Assembly (NCBI GenBank): GCA_033795365.1
Contig: JARYGU010000007.1
Coordinates: 62,001-126,000, forward strand
DNA from: JARYGU01 sp033795365
Lineage (GTDB): Bacteria; Pseudomonadota; Alphaproteobacteria; Rhizobiales; Rhizobiaceae
Length of the DNA: 64,000 nucleotides
Direction of reading: 5' to 3'
Part shown: in pieces, positions 50,658 to 60,610 of the stretch
Layout of the letters: every line of letters begins with the position of its first letter
How positions within the stretch are numbered: position 1 is the first letter of the stretch
Notes under the pieces: generated by a model
Told to the model about the DNA's origin: nothing
Databases searched by the model: none
What the model saw: the letters and a program-made list of their open reading frames with translations, nothing else
Translations under genes and position numbers: made by a program

Positions 50658-51971
50658 ATGAATTTGAGAACCGTTTTGCTGGGCACCTGCTCAGCGCTTG
50701 TCTTTTCGGGTCTGGCCCAGGCCGAAACCCTTACCATCGCGACCGTAAACAACGGCGACATGGTTCGCATGCAGGGCCTGACCGAAGATTTCACGTCGAA
50801 GAACCCCGACATCCAGCTCGAATGGGTGACGCTCGAGGAGAACGTGCTGCGCGAGCGCGTCACCACGGATATCGCCACCAGCGGCGGCCAATACGACGTC
50901 CTGACCATCGGCAACTATGAAGTTCCTATCTGGGCGAAGCAGGGCTGGCTTGCGGAGCTCAACGCTCTCGGCGACGACTACGACGTCGACGATCTTCTGC
51001 CGGCGATCCGCGGCGGCCTTTCCGTCGACGGCAAGCTCTACGCGGCGCCGTTCTACGGCGAGTCGGCGATGATCATGTACCGCAAGGATCTCTTCGAAAA
51101 GGCCGGGCTGACGATGCCGGATTCCCCGACATGGGAATTCATCGGCGACGCTGCCCGCAAGATCACCGATCGTTCTGCCGACATCAACGGCATCTGCCTG
51201 CGCGGCAAGGCCGGCTGGGGCGAGAACATGGCCTTCGTCACGGCGCTGACGAACTCCTTTGGCGGGCGCTGGTTCGACGAGAACTGGCAACCGCAGTTCG
51301 ATCAGCCGGAATGGAAGGATGCGCTTCAGTTCTATGTCGACCTGATGAAGGACGCTGGCCCCTCGGGTGCCTCGTCCAACGGCTTCAACGAAAACCTGAC
51401 GCTCTTCCAGCAAGGCAAGTGCGGCATGTGGATCGACGCCACGGTCGCGGCTTCGTTCGTCTCCAATCCGAAGGATTCGACGGTGGCCGACAAGGTCGGC
51501 TATGCGATTTTCCCGACCAAGGAAGGCGTCAACAATCACGGCAACTGGCTGTGGTCGTGGAACCTCGCCATTCCGGCAAGTTCGACCAAGGCCGAAGCAG
51601 CCCAGAAGTTCATCGCCTGGGCGACGAGCAAGGCCTATACCGATCTCGTCGCCTCCAAGGAAGGCTGGGCAAACGTTCCTCCGGGCACGCGCACCTCGCT
51701 CTACCAGAACGAGGAATACAAGAAGGCGGCTCCCTTCGCGGAACCCACGCTTGCGGCGATGAATGCGGCGGACATCACCAAGCCGTCGGTCAAGCCGGTG
51801 CCCTATACCGGCGGTCAGTTCGTGGCGATCCCGGAGTTCCAGGGCCTCGGCACGACGGTGGGCCAGCTGTTCTCGGCTGTTGTCGCAGGTCAGGCCTCGG
51901 TTGACGATGCACTCGCGGGTGCCCAGTCGACCGCGGTACGCGAAATGACGCGTGCCGGATACATCAAGTAA
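50658..51971 (+). CDS. smoE: Sorbitol/mannitol ABC transporter substrate-binding protein SmoE
   Basis: A 437-aa family-1 extracellular solute-binding protein. Signal peptide (RTVLLGTCSALVFSGLAQA) before ETLTIATVNN; GGQYDVLTIGNYEVPIWAKQ and GKLYAAPFYGESAMIMYRKD are family patterns, with Trp and Asp residues for polyol binding. GGGAGGAAAAC precedes the ATG. It begins the importer operon smoEFGK; downstream dehydrogenases for sorbitol and mannitol give the substrate assignment. Confidence 0.92.
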   Translation: MNLRTVLLGTCSALVFSGLAQAETLTIATVNNGDMVRMQGLTEDFTSKNPDIQLEWVTLEENVLRERVTTDIATSGGQYDVLTIGNYEVPIWAKQGWLAELNALGDDYDVDDLLPAIRGGLSVDGKLYAAPFYGESAMIMYRKDLFEKAGLTMPDSPTWEFIGDAARKITDRSADINGICLRGKAGWGENMAFVTALTNSFGGRWFDENWQPQFDQPEWKDALQFYVDLMKDAGPSGASSNGFNENLTLFQQGKCGMWIDATVAASFVSNPKDSTVADKVGYAIFPTKEGVNNHGNWLWSWNLAIPASSTKAEAAQKFIAWATSKAYTDLVASKEGWANVPPGTRTSLYQNEEYKKAAPFAEPTLAAMNAADITKPSVKPVPYTGGQFVAIPEFQGLGTTVGQLFSAVVAGQASVDDALAGAQSTAVREMTRAGYIK

Positions 51972-52138
51972 GCATCCCTCCCAAGGTGGTGCCGCCCGGA
52001 TCCGTCCGGGCGGTCGCCTGGCCCGCGGATGCCGCTTGCATTCGGCCCTCGTACATATCGTATAAGAAGAACGGAATAAGCCTGCGTCCCGTTGTTTCAC
52101 GCCGCACGGACGTCCGGCAAAAGAGGGAGGTTCGTGAC

Positions 52139-53011
52139 ATGGCTACCCAGAATACGAAGACGCTGGCGCGTGCGATGTTGGCGCCCTCCGTCCTGCTTCT
52201 CCTGATCTGGATGATCGTTCCGCTGGCGATGACCCTCTGGTTCTCGTTCCAGAACTACAATCTGCTCAATCCGGCCAATGTCAGCTTTGCGGGCTTCTTC
52301 AATTACCAATATTTCTACACGGATCCGGCCTTCTTCGCTTCGATCTGGAACACGCTTCTTCTCGTCGGCGGCGTTCTTCTTATCACCGTCGTCGGCGGGG
52401 TCGCCATCGCGCTCCTTCTCGATCAGCCGATCTTCGGCCAAGGGATCGTGCGCATCCTGGTGATTTCGCCCTTCTTCGTCATGCCGCCGGTCGCCGCGCT
52501 GGTGTGGAAGAACATGATCATGCATCCCGGCTACGGCGTCCTTGCGGACATCAACCGCTTTTTCGGATTTCAGCCGGTCGACTGGTTCGGGCAATACCCG
52601 CTCTTTTCGATCATCATCATCGTCGCCTGGCAGTGGCTGCCTTTCTCGACGCTGATCCTTCTCACCGCCCTGCAATCGCTCGACGGCGAGCAGAAGGAGG
52701 CGGCGGAGATGGACGGGGCGAATTTCGTCAACCGTTTCATCTATCTGACGCTGCCGCATCTGGCGCGTGCCATCACGGTCGTCATCCTGATCCAGACGAT
52801 CTTCCTGCTCGGCGTCTATGCGGAAATTCTCGTGACGACGAATGGCGGACCGGGCAACGCGTCCACCAACCTGACCTTCCTCATCTACCGCACGGCGCGT
52901 CTGAGCTACGACGTGGGCGGTGGTGCGGCTGGCGGTATCATCGCCGTTGTGCTCGCCAATATCGTCGCGATCTTCCTGATGCGCGCCGTCGGCAAGAATC
53001 TCGACCGATAG
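52139..53011 (+). CDS. smoF: Sorbitol/mannitol ABC permease SmoF (MalF-like)
   Basis: A 290-aa permease with six helices; the EAA coupling loop is EQKEAAEMDGANFVNRFIYLTLPHL (about 182-206). Start ATG 52139 with AGAGGGAGGTTCGTGAC. The 167-bp gap after smoE is a common place for mRNA processing that leaves more binding protein than permease. Pairs with SmoG. Confidence 0.92.
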   Translation: MATQNTKTLARAMLAPSVLLLLIWMIVPLAMTLWFSFQNYNLLNPANVSFAGFFNYQYFYTDPAFFASIWNTLLLVGGVLLITVVGGVAIALLLDQPIFGQGIVRILVISPFFVMPPVAALVWKNMIMHPGYGVLADINRFFGFQPVDWFGQYPLFSIIIIVAWQWLPFSTLILLTALQSLDGEQKEAAEMDGANFVNRFIYLTLPHLARAITVVILIQTIFLLGVYAEILVTTNGGPGNASTNLTFLIYRTARLSYDVGGGAAGGIIAVVLANIVAIFLMRAVGKNLDR

Positions 53012-53022
53012 GAGGAACAGTC

Positions 53023-53847
53023 ATGGCTCGTGCAGCTTCCACAAAACAGAAGGTCGGCTTCACCATAGTCGCTTGGATCGTCGCCCTCTTGCTCTTCTTC
53101 CCGATCCTCTACACGATCATAACCAGCGTGAAGACCGAGCCCGAGGCGATCGCAGGCTTCAATCTCATCCCGTCGGGGACATTCGAGAACTACGTGACCG
53201 TCCAGACGCAGCGCGACTATTTCAAGCCGTTCATGAATTCGGTCATCCTTTCGGTCGGTTCCACGATCCTGGCCCTCATCATCGCCATACCGGCGGCATG
53301 GTCCATGGCCTTCTCGCCGACGCGGCGCACCAAGGACATTCTCATGTGGATGCTGTCCACAAAGATGATGCCTGCGGTCGCGGTTCTCGTGCCGATCTAC
53401 CTGCTCTTCCGGGATTTCGGCCTTCTCGACACGCGGCTGGGGCTGACCGCGATGCTGACGCTGATCAACCTGCCGATCGTGGTCTGGATGCTCTACACCT
53501 ATTTCCGCGAGATTCCGGGCGAAATCCTCGAGGCGGCGCGCATGGACGGCGCCTCGCTCTGGAACGAGATCGTCTATGTGCTGACGCCGATGGCTATTCC
53601 GGGCATCGCCTCGACGCTGCTCCTCAATGTCATCCTGGCGTGGAACGAGGCCTTCTGGACGATCCAGCTGACGACGACCAACGCGGCGCCGCTCACGGCC
53701 TTCATCGCGTCCTTCTCCAGTCCGCAAGGCCTGTTCTGGGCCAAGCTTTCGGCAGCTTCGACGCTCGCCATCGCTCCCATCCTGATCCTCGGATGGTTCT
53801 CACAAAAGCAGCTCGTCCGCGGCCTGACCTTCGGCGCCGTAAAATAA
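53023..53847 (+). CDS. smoG: Sorbitol/mannitol ABC permease SmoG (MalG-like)
   Basis: A 274-aa permease with six helices and the EAA loop PGEILEAARMDGASLWNEIVYVLTPM (about 166-191). AGGAGGAACAGTC precedes the ATG 11 bp after smoF. The N-terminus (VGFTIVAWIVALLLFFPILYTIITS) is typical of MalG-type partners. Confidence 0.92.
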   Translation: MARAASTKQKVGFTIVAWIVALLLFFPILYTIITSVKTEPEAIAGFNLIPSGTFENYVTVQTQRDYFKPFMNSVILSVGSTILALIIAIPAAWSMAFSPTRRTKDILMWMLSTKMMPAVAVLVPIYLLFRDFGLLDTRLGLTAMLTLINLPIVVWMLYTYFREIPGEILEAARMDGASLWNEIVYVLTPMAIPGIASTLLLNVILAWNEAFWTIQLTTTNAAPLTAFIASFSSPQGLFWAKLSAASTLAIAPILILGWFSQKQLVRGLTFGAVK

Positions 53848-53881
53848 TGCAGAAGAAAAGCAAAGGAGTGGGGAGGCACCT

Positions 53882-54883
53882 ATGGGCAACATAACGCTTA
53901 AGAAAGTGAACAAGACCTTCGGCGCGACGACGGTCATTCCGGGCATCGATCTTACGATCGAGGACGGCGAATTCGTCGTCTTCGTCGGCCCGTCGGGATG
54001 CGGAAAGTCGACCTTGCTGCGGCTTATCGCCGGTCTCGAGGATACGAGCAGCGGCACGATCGAGATCGATGGGCGCGACGTGACCGCCGAGGCTCCCGCG
54101 AGACGCGGGCTGGCCATGGTCTTCCAGTCCTATGCGCTCTATCCGCACATGACGGTGCGCAACAACATCGCCTTTCCGCTGAAGATGGCGAAGCTGGATA
54201 AGGGTGTCATCGACAAGAAGGTCGAGGATGCCGCGCGCATCCTCAATCTCACCAGCTATCTCGACCGCCGGCCGGGCCAGCTTTCCGGCGGGCAGCGCCA
54301 GCGCGTCGCCATCGGGCGGGCGATCGTGCGCGAACCGTCCGCCTTCCTTTTCGACGAGCCGTTGTCGAACCTCGATGCGGCACTGCGCGGCACGATGCGT
54401 CTCGAGATCAGCGAGCTGCATCACCAGCTGAAGACGACGATGATCTATGTCACGCACGACCAGGTCGAGGCGATGACGATGGCCGACAAGATCGTCGTTC
54501 TCAATGCCGGCAATATCGAGCAGGTCGGCTCACCGCTCGATCTCTACAACAAGCCGGACAACCTGTTCGTCGCCGGCTTCATCGGGTCGCCGCGCATGAA
54601 TTTCGCGTCCGGCGAGGTCGCCAAGCCCTACAACTGCCACACCATCGGCATCCGGCCGGAACATCTGGCGCTGTCGAAGACCTCGGGCACCTGGCGCGGC
54701 GTGGTCGGCGTCGCCGAACATCTCGGCGCGGACACTTTCCTTCACGTGAATGTGGAAGGCATCGGGCAGGTGACGGCGCGCGCCGGCGGCGATTTCATCG
54801 TCAACCACGGCGACGAGATTTATCTTACCCCCGAGGAGGGGCGGATCCACAGGTTCGACGAGAAGGGATTGGCAATACGATGA
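53882..54883 (+). CDS. smoK: Sorbitol/mannitol ABC transporter ATP-binding protein SmoK
   Basis: A 333-aa ATPase of the MalK/UgpC group. Walker A GPSGCGKST (about 36-44), signature LSGGQRQRVAIGRAI, Walker B FLFDEPLSNLD, switch VTHDQVEAM; a C-terminal TOBE/OB domain (about 240-333) that in MalK relatives carries regulation. GGAGG-CACCT before the ATG. Overlaps smoS by ATGA. Confidence 0.93.
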   Translation: MGNITLKKVNKTFGATTVIPGIDLTIEDGEFVVFVGPSGCGKSTLLRLIAGLEDTSSGTIEIDGRDVTAEAPARRGLAMVFQSYALYPHMTVRNNIAFPLKMAKLDKGVIDKKVEDAARILNLTSYLDRRPGQLSGGQRQRVAIGRAIVREPSAFLFDEPLSNLDAALRGTMRLEISELHHQLKTTMIYVTHDQVEAMTMADKIVVLNAGNIEQVGSPLDLYNKPDNLFVAGFIGSPRMNFASGEVAKPYNCHTIGIRPEHLALSKTSGTWRGVVGVAEHLGADTFLHVNVEGIGQVTARAGGDFIVNHGDEIYLTPEEGRIHRFDEKGLAIR

Positions 54884-55653
54884 AAAGGCTGGATGGAAAA
54901 AGCGCACTGATCACCGGTTCGGCGCGGGGTATCGGACGCGCCTTCGCCGAGGCTTATGTGCGTGAAGGTGCGCGCGTCGCGATCGCCGACATCAATATCG
55001 ATCGTGCGCGCCAGACGGCCGGCGAGATCGGCCCCGCCGCCTACGCCGTCGCGATGGACGTGACGAAACAGGACTCCATCGATGCGGCTGTCGCGGCGTG
55101 CGTCAAGGAAGCCGGCGGTCTCGATATCCTGATCAACAATGCCGCGCTTTTCGACCTTGCGCCGATCGTCGAGATCACGCGTGAAAGCTACGAGCGGCTT
55201 TTCGCGATCAATGTTTCCGGCACGCTCTTCACCATGCAGGCAGCCGCCAGGCAGATGATCGCCCAGGGCCGCGGCGGCAAGATCATCAATATGGCGAGCC
55301 AGGCCGGGCGGCGCGGCGAGGGGCTCGTCGCGGTCTATTGCGCGACCAAGGCGGCCGTCATCAGCCTCACGCAGTCGGCGGGGCTGGACCTCATCAAGCA
55401 CAAGATCAATGTCAACGCGATCGCCCCCGGCGTCGTGGACGGCGAGCACTGGGATGGCGTCGATGCGCTCTTCGCCAAATACGAAAACCGGCCGCGCGGA
55501 GAGAAGAAGCGGCTCGTCGGCGAGGCGGTGCCATACGGACGCATGGGAACGGCGGAGGACCTGACCGGCATGGCGATCTTCCTTGCCTCGTCGGAAAGCG
55601 ACTATGTCGTCGCGCAGACCTACAATGTCGACGGCGGCAACTGGATGAGCTGA
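54880..55653 (+). CDS. smoS: Sorbitol dehydrogenase SmoS (SDR)
   Basis: A 257-aa short-chain dehydrogenase oxidising sorbitol to fructose (and galactitol to tagatose in relatives). NAD motif ITGSARGIGRAFAEAY (about 11-26) with Asp in IADINIDRA selecting NAD; NNAAL; catalytic Ser in NMASQAG and YCATK as YxxxK. Ends DGGNWMS like rhizobial SmoS. Overlaps smoK by 4 bp. Confidence 0.92.
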   Translation: MKRLDGKSALITGSARGIGRAFAEAYVREGARVAIADINIDRARQTAGEIGPAAYAVAMDVTKQDSIDAAVAACVKEAGGLDILINNAALFDLAPIVEITRESYERLFAINVSGTLFTMQAAARQMIAQGRGGKIINMASQAGRRGEGLVAVYCATKAAVISLTQSAGLDLIKHKINVNAIAPGVVDGEHWDGVDALFAKYENRPRGEKKRLVGEAVPYGRMGTAEDLTGMAIFLASSESDYVVAQTYNVDGGNWMS

Positions 55654-55732
55654 CCCGCCGGTCAGCGCTGCCGCAACCGAGAATACCACGTTTGGAGACG
55701 CATGATCGGTCTCCGCCCGGAAGGAAAAGACA

Positions 55733-57217
55733 ATGACCACGAAACTGTCCCTCGCCAATCTCGATGCGGTCAGAAAGACCGCGGGCGTGCCGTCCTACGA
55801 CCGTGCATCGCTCAAGGCCGGCATCGTGCATTTCGGCGTCGGGAATTTCCATCGGGCGCATCAGGCGGTCTATCTGGACGACCTCTTCAATTCGGGACGC
55901 GACCACGACTGGGCGATCATCGGTGCCGGCGTGCTGCCGTCCGACGAGGCGATGCGCGCCAAGCTGCAGGAGCAGGATTTTCTGACGACAGTCGTCGAAC
56001 AGGACAACAACCGCACCGGCGCGCACGTGACCGGCGCGATGATCGGCTATCTGAAGCCCGGCGATGCCGGCGCGACAGTGGCCCAACTTGCCGATCCCGC
56101 GATCCGCATCGTCTCGCTGACGATCACCGAGGGCGGCTACTTCATCGACCCGGCATCGGGCGTCTTCAATCCGGCGCATCCGGCGATCGCGGCCGACGGT
56201 GCCGATCCGGAAAATCCAAAGACGGTCTTCGGCCTCATCATTGCCGGCCTGAAGGCGCGCAAGGAGAAGGGGATCGCGCCCTTCACGGTGATGTCCTGCG
56301 ACAACATCCCCGGCAACGGCGAAGTCACGCACGCGGCCGTTTCAGGCCTCGCGCGGCTTTCCGATCCGGCGCTGGCCGACTGGATCGACGCCAATGTCGC
56401 CTTTCCGAACGGCATGGTGGACCGCATCACGCCCGCAACCGGCCAGCGCGAAATCGATATTCTTGCCAGCGAATTCGGCATCAACGACAACTGGCCGGTC
56501 TTCTGCGAGGAGTTCAAGCAGTGGGTGCTTGAAGACCATTTCCCGCTCGGCCGCCCCGCACTCGAAGAGGTCGGCGTCCAGTTCGTTGCCGATGTCGCTC
56601 CCTACGAGCATATGAAGATCCGCATCCTCAACGGAGGCCATGCGGCGATCGCCTATCCCGCAGCGCTGCTCGACATCCATTTCGTGCACGAGGCGATGGA
56701 GGACGCCCAGATCCGCGACTTCCTCGCAAGGCTCGAGCATGAGGAGATCATTCCGGTGATTCCGCCCGTGCCGGACACCGATCTCGGCGACTATTTCAAG
56801 CTGATCGAGCGGCGCTTCTCCAATCCCAAGATCGGCGACACGATCCCCCGGCTTGCGCAGGACGGTTCCAACCGCCAGCCGAAATTCATCCTGCCTTCGA
56901 CGGCGGACCGTCTGCGCCGGGGCGAGGACGTCGTCGGCCTCTCGCTCGTCTCGGCCCTCTGGTGCCGCTACTTCGCCGGCACGTCCGACAGCGGCAAGCA
57001 GATCGTCTTCAACGATGCCAGCGCCGACCGTTTGCAGGCGGCCGCCCTCAAGGCCAAGGACGATCCGGGTGCCTTCCTTGCGCTCTCCGACATTTTCGGC
57101 GAGGTTGCGGCTTCCGAGCTGTTCCGGCGGCGGTTCGCCCACGCGCTGAAGACACTTTGGGAAAAAGGAACGCGGGCGACCCTGCAACTCTATCTCGACG
57201 GAAAGCTGGCGGACTGA
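55733..57217 (+). CDS. mtlK: Mannitol 2-dehydrogenase MtlK
   Basis: A 494-aa polyol-specific long-chain dehydrogenase oxidising mannitol (and often arabitol or sorbitol) to the ketose. N-terminal Rossmann part begins IVHFGVGNFHRAHQAVYLDD (about 27-46); the C-terminal catalytic helix region contains KIRILNGGHAAIAYPAALLD with the active Lys/Asn/His signature. CGGAAGGAAAAGACA precedes the ATG. Products of SmoS and MtlK are ketoses needing later phosphorylation. Confidence 0.94.
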   Translation: MTTKLSLANLDAVRKTAGVPSYDRASLKAGIVHFGVGNFHRAHQAVYLDDLFNSGRDHDWAIIGAGVLPSDEAMRAKLQEQDFLTTVVEQDNNRTGAHVTGAMIGYLKPGDAGATVAQLADPAIRIVSLTITEGGYFIDPASGVFNPAHPAIAADGADPENPKTVFGLIIAGLKARKEKGIAPFTVMSCDNIPGNGEVTHAAVSGLARLSDPALADWIDANVAFPNGMVDRITPATGQREIDILASEFGINDNWPVFCEEFKQWVLEDHFPLGRPALEEVGVQFVADVAPYEHMKIRILNGGHAAIAYPAALLDIHFVHEAMEDAQIRDFLARLEHEEIIPVIPPVPDTDLGDYFKLIERRFSNPKIGDTIPRLAQDGSNRQPKFILPSTADRLRRGEDVVGLSLVSALWCRYFAGTSDSGKQIVFNDASADRLQAAALKAKDDPGAFLALSDIFGEVAASELFRRRFAHALKTLWEKGTRATLQLYLDGKLAD

Positions 57218-57307
57218 CTCCCGCTCGGGCTGCGCGGCGCACTGCCGGGTATCAAACAGCCCAGTTTCCGCCCCGGAAGAATAGCCTGCAGAGAGGACGG
57301 ACGAAGT

Positions 57308-57973
57308 ATGGTCGGGCTCCCGACGGAACTGGTGATCTTCGATTGCGATGGCGTATTGGTCGACAGCGAGCCGATTTCCATCGCCGTGCTGGTCGCGGCC
57401 CTCGACGCCGCGGGGGTCACGATGAGTGCCGAGGAGGCTTATGAGCGCTTTCTCGGGAAAAGCCTCAAAAGCATGTCCGACATTCTCCACGAGGAATATG
57501 GGCTTGCGGTCGACGACCAGTTCCTGGAAGCGATGCGCAAGGTGCTCTACGAGCGATTCCATCGCGACCTGAAGCCGGTCGACGGCATCGCGGAAGCCGT
57601 TGCGGGCTTGCGTGTCCGCCATTGCGTGGCCTCCTCCAGCCAGCCGGAACGCATCCGCCTTTCGCTTTCGGTGACCGGACTGATCGACTATTTCGAGCCG
57701 AACATCTTCAGCGCAACGATGGTGCCGCGCGGCAAGCCGGCTCCGGATCTCTTCCTGCATGCCTCCTCGCAGATGGGCGTGCCGCCGCAGCGCTGCGTCG
57801 TCGTGGAAGACAGTCCTGCGGGCGTGACGGCGGCGAAATCGGCCGGCATGCGCGTCTTTGCCTTCGCCGGTGCGTCCCATTCCCGAAATGCGCGCCATCG
57901 CGATTCTCTCGCGCGTCTCGATCCCGACGTGCTGTTTGACGACATGCGGGATTTGCTACAGTTTGTCGGGTAA
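57308..57973 (+). CDS. HAD-superfamily hydrolase (beta-phosphoglucomutase/sugar phosphatase-like)
   Basis: A 221-aa phosphatase-fold protein. Motif I FDCDGVLVDSEP (about 12-23) with nucleophile Asp, motif II ASSSQPERI, motif III Lys in RGKPAPDLFL, motif IV VVEDSPAGVTAAKSAGM. The cap-1 insert is as in beta-phosphoglucomutase or sugar-alcohol phosphatases. Its place in the polyol operon suggests clearance of a sugar phosphate; substrate unproven. Confidence 0.9.
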   Translation: MVGLPTELVIFDCDGVLVDSEPISIAVLVAALDAAGVTMSAEEAYERFLGKSLKSMSDILHEEYGLAVDDQFLEAMRKVLYERFHRDLKPVDGIAEAVAGLRVRHCVASSSQPERIRLSLSVTGLIDYFEPNIFSATMVPRGKPAPDLFLHASSQMGVPPQRCVVVEDSPAGVTAAKSAGMRVFAFAGASHSRNARHRDSLARLDPDVLFDDMRDLLQFVG

Positions 57974-58000
57974 GGCAAAAGGCGACGGGAAAGAAATTTG

Positions 58001-59584
58001 ATGCGCGACCTCATCGTTGCGGTGGACGTCGGCACCGGCAGTGCGCGTGCCGGCGTGTTCGACCAGAGCGGCGGGATGCTGGCGCGCGCCGAATGCCCCA
58101 TAGCGATGCGGCGCCCGCTCGAAAATCATGCGGAGCACGCCTCCGAGGACATCTGGCAAGCCGTTTGCGCAGCTGTCCGGGCTGCCTGCGAGCAGGCCGG
58201 CATCGGTGCAGGACGCGTGGCGGCCCTTGGTTTCGACGCGACATGCTCGCTCGTCGTGCGAGACCGCGACGGTGCGCCGCTGTCCGTTTCCGCCGACGGC
58301 GAGCCCGGCTGGGATACCATCGTCTGGCTCGACCATCGGGCACTTGCGCAAGCCGATCTCTGCACTGCGACGGGGCATCCTGTTCTCGACCATTCCGGCA
58401 AGGTGATGTCTCCGGAAATGCAGATGCCGAAGCTGATGTGGCTGAAGCGGCACAGGCCCGAGCTTTGGACACAGGCGGGCCACTTCTTCGATCTTGCGGA
58501 TTTCCTGACATGGAAGGCGACGGGCTCGGTCGAACGCTCGCGCTGCACGCTGACTGCGAAATGGACCTTCCTCGCCCATGAGGCGCATGGCTGGCAGCAG
58601 GATTTCCTTTCCGCAATCGGCCTTGAGGATCTGCGCGAGCGCGGCGGGCTTCCGGATCGGACGCTGCGGCCCGGGGTTGCGCTCGGCAGGCTCACCACGC
58701 AGGCGGCGGGCGAACTCGGCCTCGACACGGAATGCGCAGTCGGTCCCGGCCTGATCGACGCCTATGCGGGTGCGCTCGGCGTTCTGGGGCGCTTCGCAGG
58801 AGAACCGGAACGTCTCGAGCGGCAACTGGCGCTGATCGGCGGTACGTCCAGTTGCATCGTCGCCTTTTCACGGGAAAAGAAGTTCGGCTTCGGGATGTGG
58901 GGTCCGTATTACGAGGCGGTCCTGCCCGGTCAATGGCTGATCGAGGGCGGGCAGTCGGCCGCCGGTGCGCTTCTCGACCATGTCGTGCGGGTGCATTCTG
59001 CCGGCGGCGAGCCGACGGCCGCCGTTCATGCGAAGATCATCGCCCGCATCCGGGACTTGCAGGGCGAGGAGGGGGAAACCTTCGCTGAGCGCCTTCACGT
59101 CCTGCCGGATTTCCACGGCAACCGTTCGCCGCTTGCAGATCCGCATGCGCTCGGCGTCGTCAGTGGGCTCACGCTCGATGCGTCCTTCGACGGTCTCTGC
59201 CGCCTTTACTGGCGAACCTGCGTGGCGATCGCGCTCGGCATCCGGCAAATACTCGAAAAGCTCGCCGATTGCGGCTATTCTGCCGATACGCTGCATGTGG
59301 CCGGCGGCCATATCCGCAATCCGCTTCTGATGGATCTCTATCGCGACGCCACCGGATGCCGGCTCGGTGTCGCCGATGCGACGGACGCGGTCCTCCTCGG
59401 CACGGCCATAGCGGCAGCCGTCGCGGGCGGGATCCATCCGGATTTCGCCGCTGCGGGTACGGCGATGTGCCGGGGCGGCCGCGAATTCCCGCCCGATCCG
59501 CGCCGCAAGGAAATCTATGATCGCGACTATCGCCGTTTTCTGGCGCTCTACCGGCACCGCGCCGAACTCGACGAAATCGCCTGA
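58001..59584 (+). CDS. FGGY-family carbohydrate kinase, D-ribulokinase-like
   Basis: A 527-aa sugar kinase. N-terminal AVDVGTGSARAGVFDQSG (about 6-23) phosphate motif, WLDHRA (about 110-115), and GGHIRNPLLMDLYRDATG plus LGTAIAAAVAGG in the C-terminal ATP domain. It belongs to the ribulokinase/YDR109c-like branch rather than xylulose kinases. It would phosphorylate a ketose such as D-ribulose formed from ribitol by the dehydrogenases upstream. GGGAAAG precedes ATG 58001. Last gene of the operon. Confidence 0.88.
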   Translation: MRDLIVAVDVGTGSARAGVFDQSGGMLARAECPIAMRRPLENHAEHASEDIWQAVCAAVRAACEQAGIGAGRVAALGFDATCSLVVRDRDGAPLSVSADGEPGWDTIVWLDHRALAQADLCTATGHPVLDHSGKVMSPEMQMPKLMWLKRHRPELWTQAGHFFDLADFLTWKATGSVERSRCTLTAKWTFLAHEAHGWQQDFLSAIGLEDLRERGGLPDRTLRPGVALGRLTTQAAGELGLDTECAVGPGLIDAYAGALGVLGRFAGEPERLERQLALIGGTSSCIVAFSREKKFGFGMWGPYYEAVLPGQWLIEGGQSAAGALLDHVVRVHSAGGEPTAAVHAKIIARIRDLQGEEGETFAERLHVLPDFHGNRSPLADPHALGVVSGLTLDASFDGLCRLYWRTCVAIALGIRQILEKLADCGYSADTLHVAGGHIRNPLLMDLYRDATGCRLGVADATDAVLLGTAIAAAVAGGIHPDFAAAGTAMCRGGREFPPDPRRKEIYDRDYRRFLALYRHRAELDEIA

Positions 59585-59733
59585 AGCATCTGCGATTTTT
59601 TTGCCGGGATTCGGAACAATACCGCGGCGGCTGCATTTGAATGTTGTCACCGGCACGCGCATTCCCCCCAATGCGAGGCCCTCACGCCGGTGCATACCGC
59701 GTAACCGTGTCCCCCTCCGGTCCGCGGACCTTC

Positions 59734-59768
59734 AACAGCCGGTGCGTCAGCACCGGCTGTTTTCCTTT
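59734..59768 (+). terminator. Intrinsic terminator of the polyol operon
   Basis: A perfect 12-bp stem AACAGCCGGTGC (59734-59745) / GCACCGGCTGTT (59750-59761), 4-nt loop, followed by TTCCTTTCTT. It lies between the convergent FGGY kinase and phyR genes. Confidence 0.82.
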
Positions 59769-59770
59769 CT

Positions 59771-60565
59771 TCAGGCCGCGGCGCGCGGGGAAGGGGTGAA
59801 GAGAAGCGCCTGGTTGATCAAAATTTTCACGGTATCGGGATTGAACGGCTTGCTGACGAGGAAGGCCGGTTCCGGCCGTTCTCCGGTCAGAAGGCGTTCC
59901 GGATAGGCCGTGATGAAGATGACGGGAAGATTCGTCCTTGCGAGGATATTGTTGACCGCATCTATTCCGGAGCTTCCGTCCGCCAGCCTCACATCCGCGA
60001 GGATCAGCCCCGGCTGGCTGTCGCGCCAGAGGCTTTCGGCTTCCGCCTGGGTCCGGGCTATCCCGGTGACGCGGTGCCCCATGTTGTTGACCATATAGGC
60101 CAGGTCGAGCGCGATCAGCGGCTCGTCCTCGATGATCATGATGCCGACCTCCACCTGCGCCGCGATCTCGGCAAAGGCGGCATCGAGAAGGTTGTCGATC
60201 TCATGATCGAGGGCTTCGAGGATGCCGCAGACATCCGGACGCCGGAAATTCTCGACCGTGACCAGCAGCAGCGCCTGGCGGGCGCGCGGCGGGACTGCGG
60301 AAAGATCGAACGGCGCTTCGGATCCCGGAACGATCGCGCCGGGATCATTGTCGATCGAAATAGGCAGCGAGGAAATGATGCGTGTCAGCAGCCGGAAGAG
60401 GGACACCTTGTCCTCGTCGGCATTCCGGAAAACAGAGGGATCGGCGAGGATCGCTTCGAGCGTCGCTGCGACATAGGCGTCCCCGGATGCCTGCGAGCCT
60501 GTCAGAGCACGCGAATATCGGCGGAGAGCGGGAAGATAGGGCGAAATACGGTCGGAGATCGGCAT
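59771..60565 (-). CDS. phyR: General stress response anti-anti-sigma response regulator PhyR (RsiB1-like)
   Basis: A 264-aa two-domain regulator. Residues about 1-130 form a sigma-like domain mimicking an ECF sigma factor; residues about 140-255 form a receiver with Glu146/Asp147 (MIIEDEP), phospho-acceptor Asp191 (LILADVRLADG), and Lys239 (LVSKPF). When phosphorylated the sigma-like domain binds NepR and frees EcfG. The ribosome site is GGGGAGCCTTC. Divergent from nepR-ecfG and transcribed from its own EcfG promoter, so feedback is positive. Confidence 0.95.
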   Translation of the reverse strand: MPISDRISPYLPALRRYSRALTGSQASGDAYVAATLEAILADPSVFRNADEDKVSLFRLLTRIISSLPISIDNDPGAIVPGSEAPFDLSAVPPRARQALLLVTVENFRRPDVCGILEALDHEIDNLLDAAFAEIAAQVEVGIMIIEDEPLIALDLAYMVNNMGHRVTGIARTQAEAESLWRDSQPGLILADVRLADGSSGIDAVNNILARTNLPVIFITAYPERLLTGERPEPAFLVSKPFNPDTVKILINQALLFTPSPRAAA

Positions 60566-60610
60566 GAAGGCTCCCCACGGTCACAATTTCTGGAAGAATA
60601 GCTAACCTTT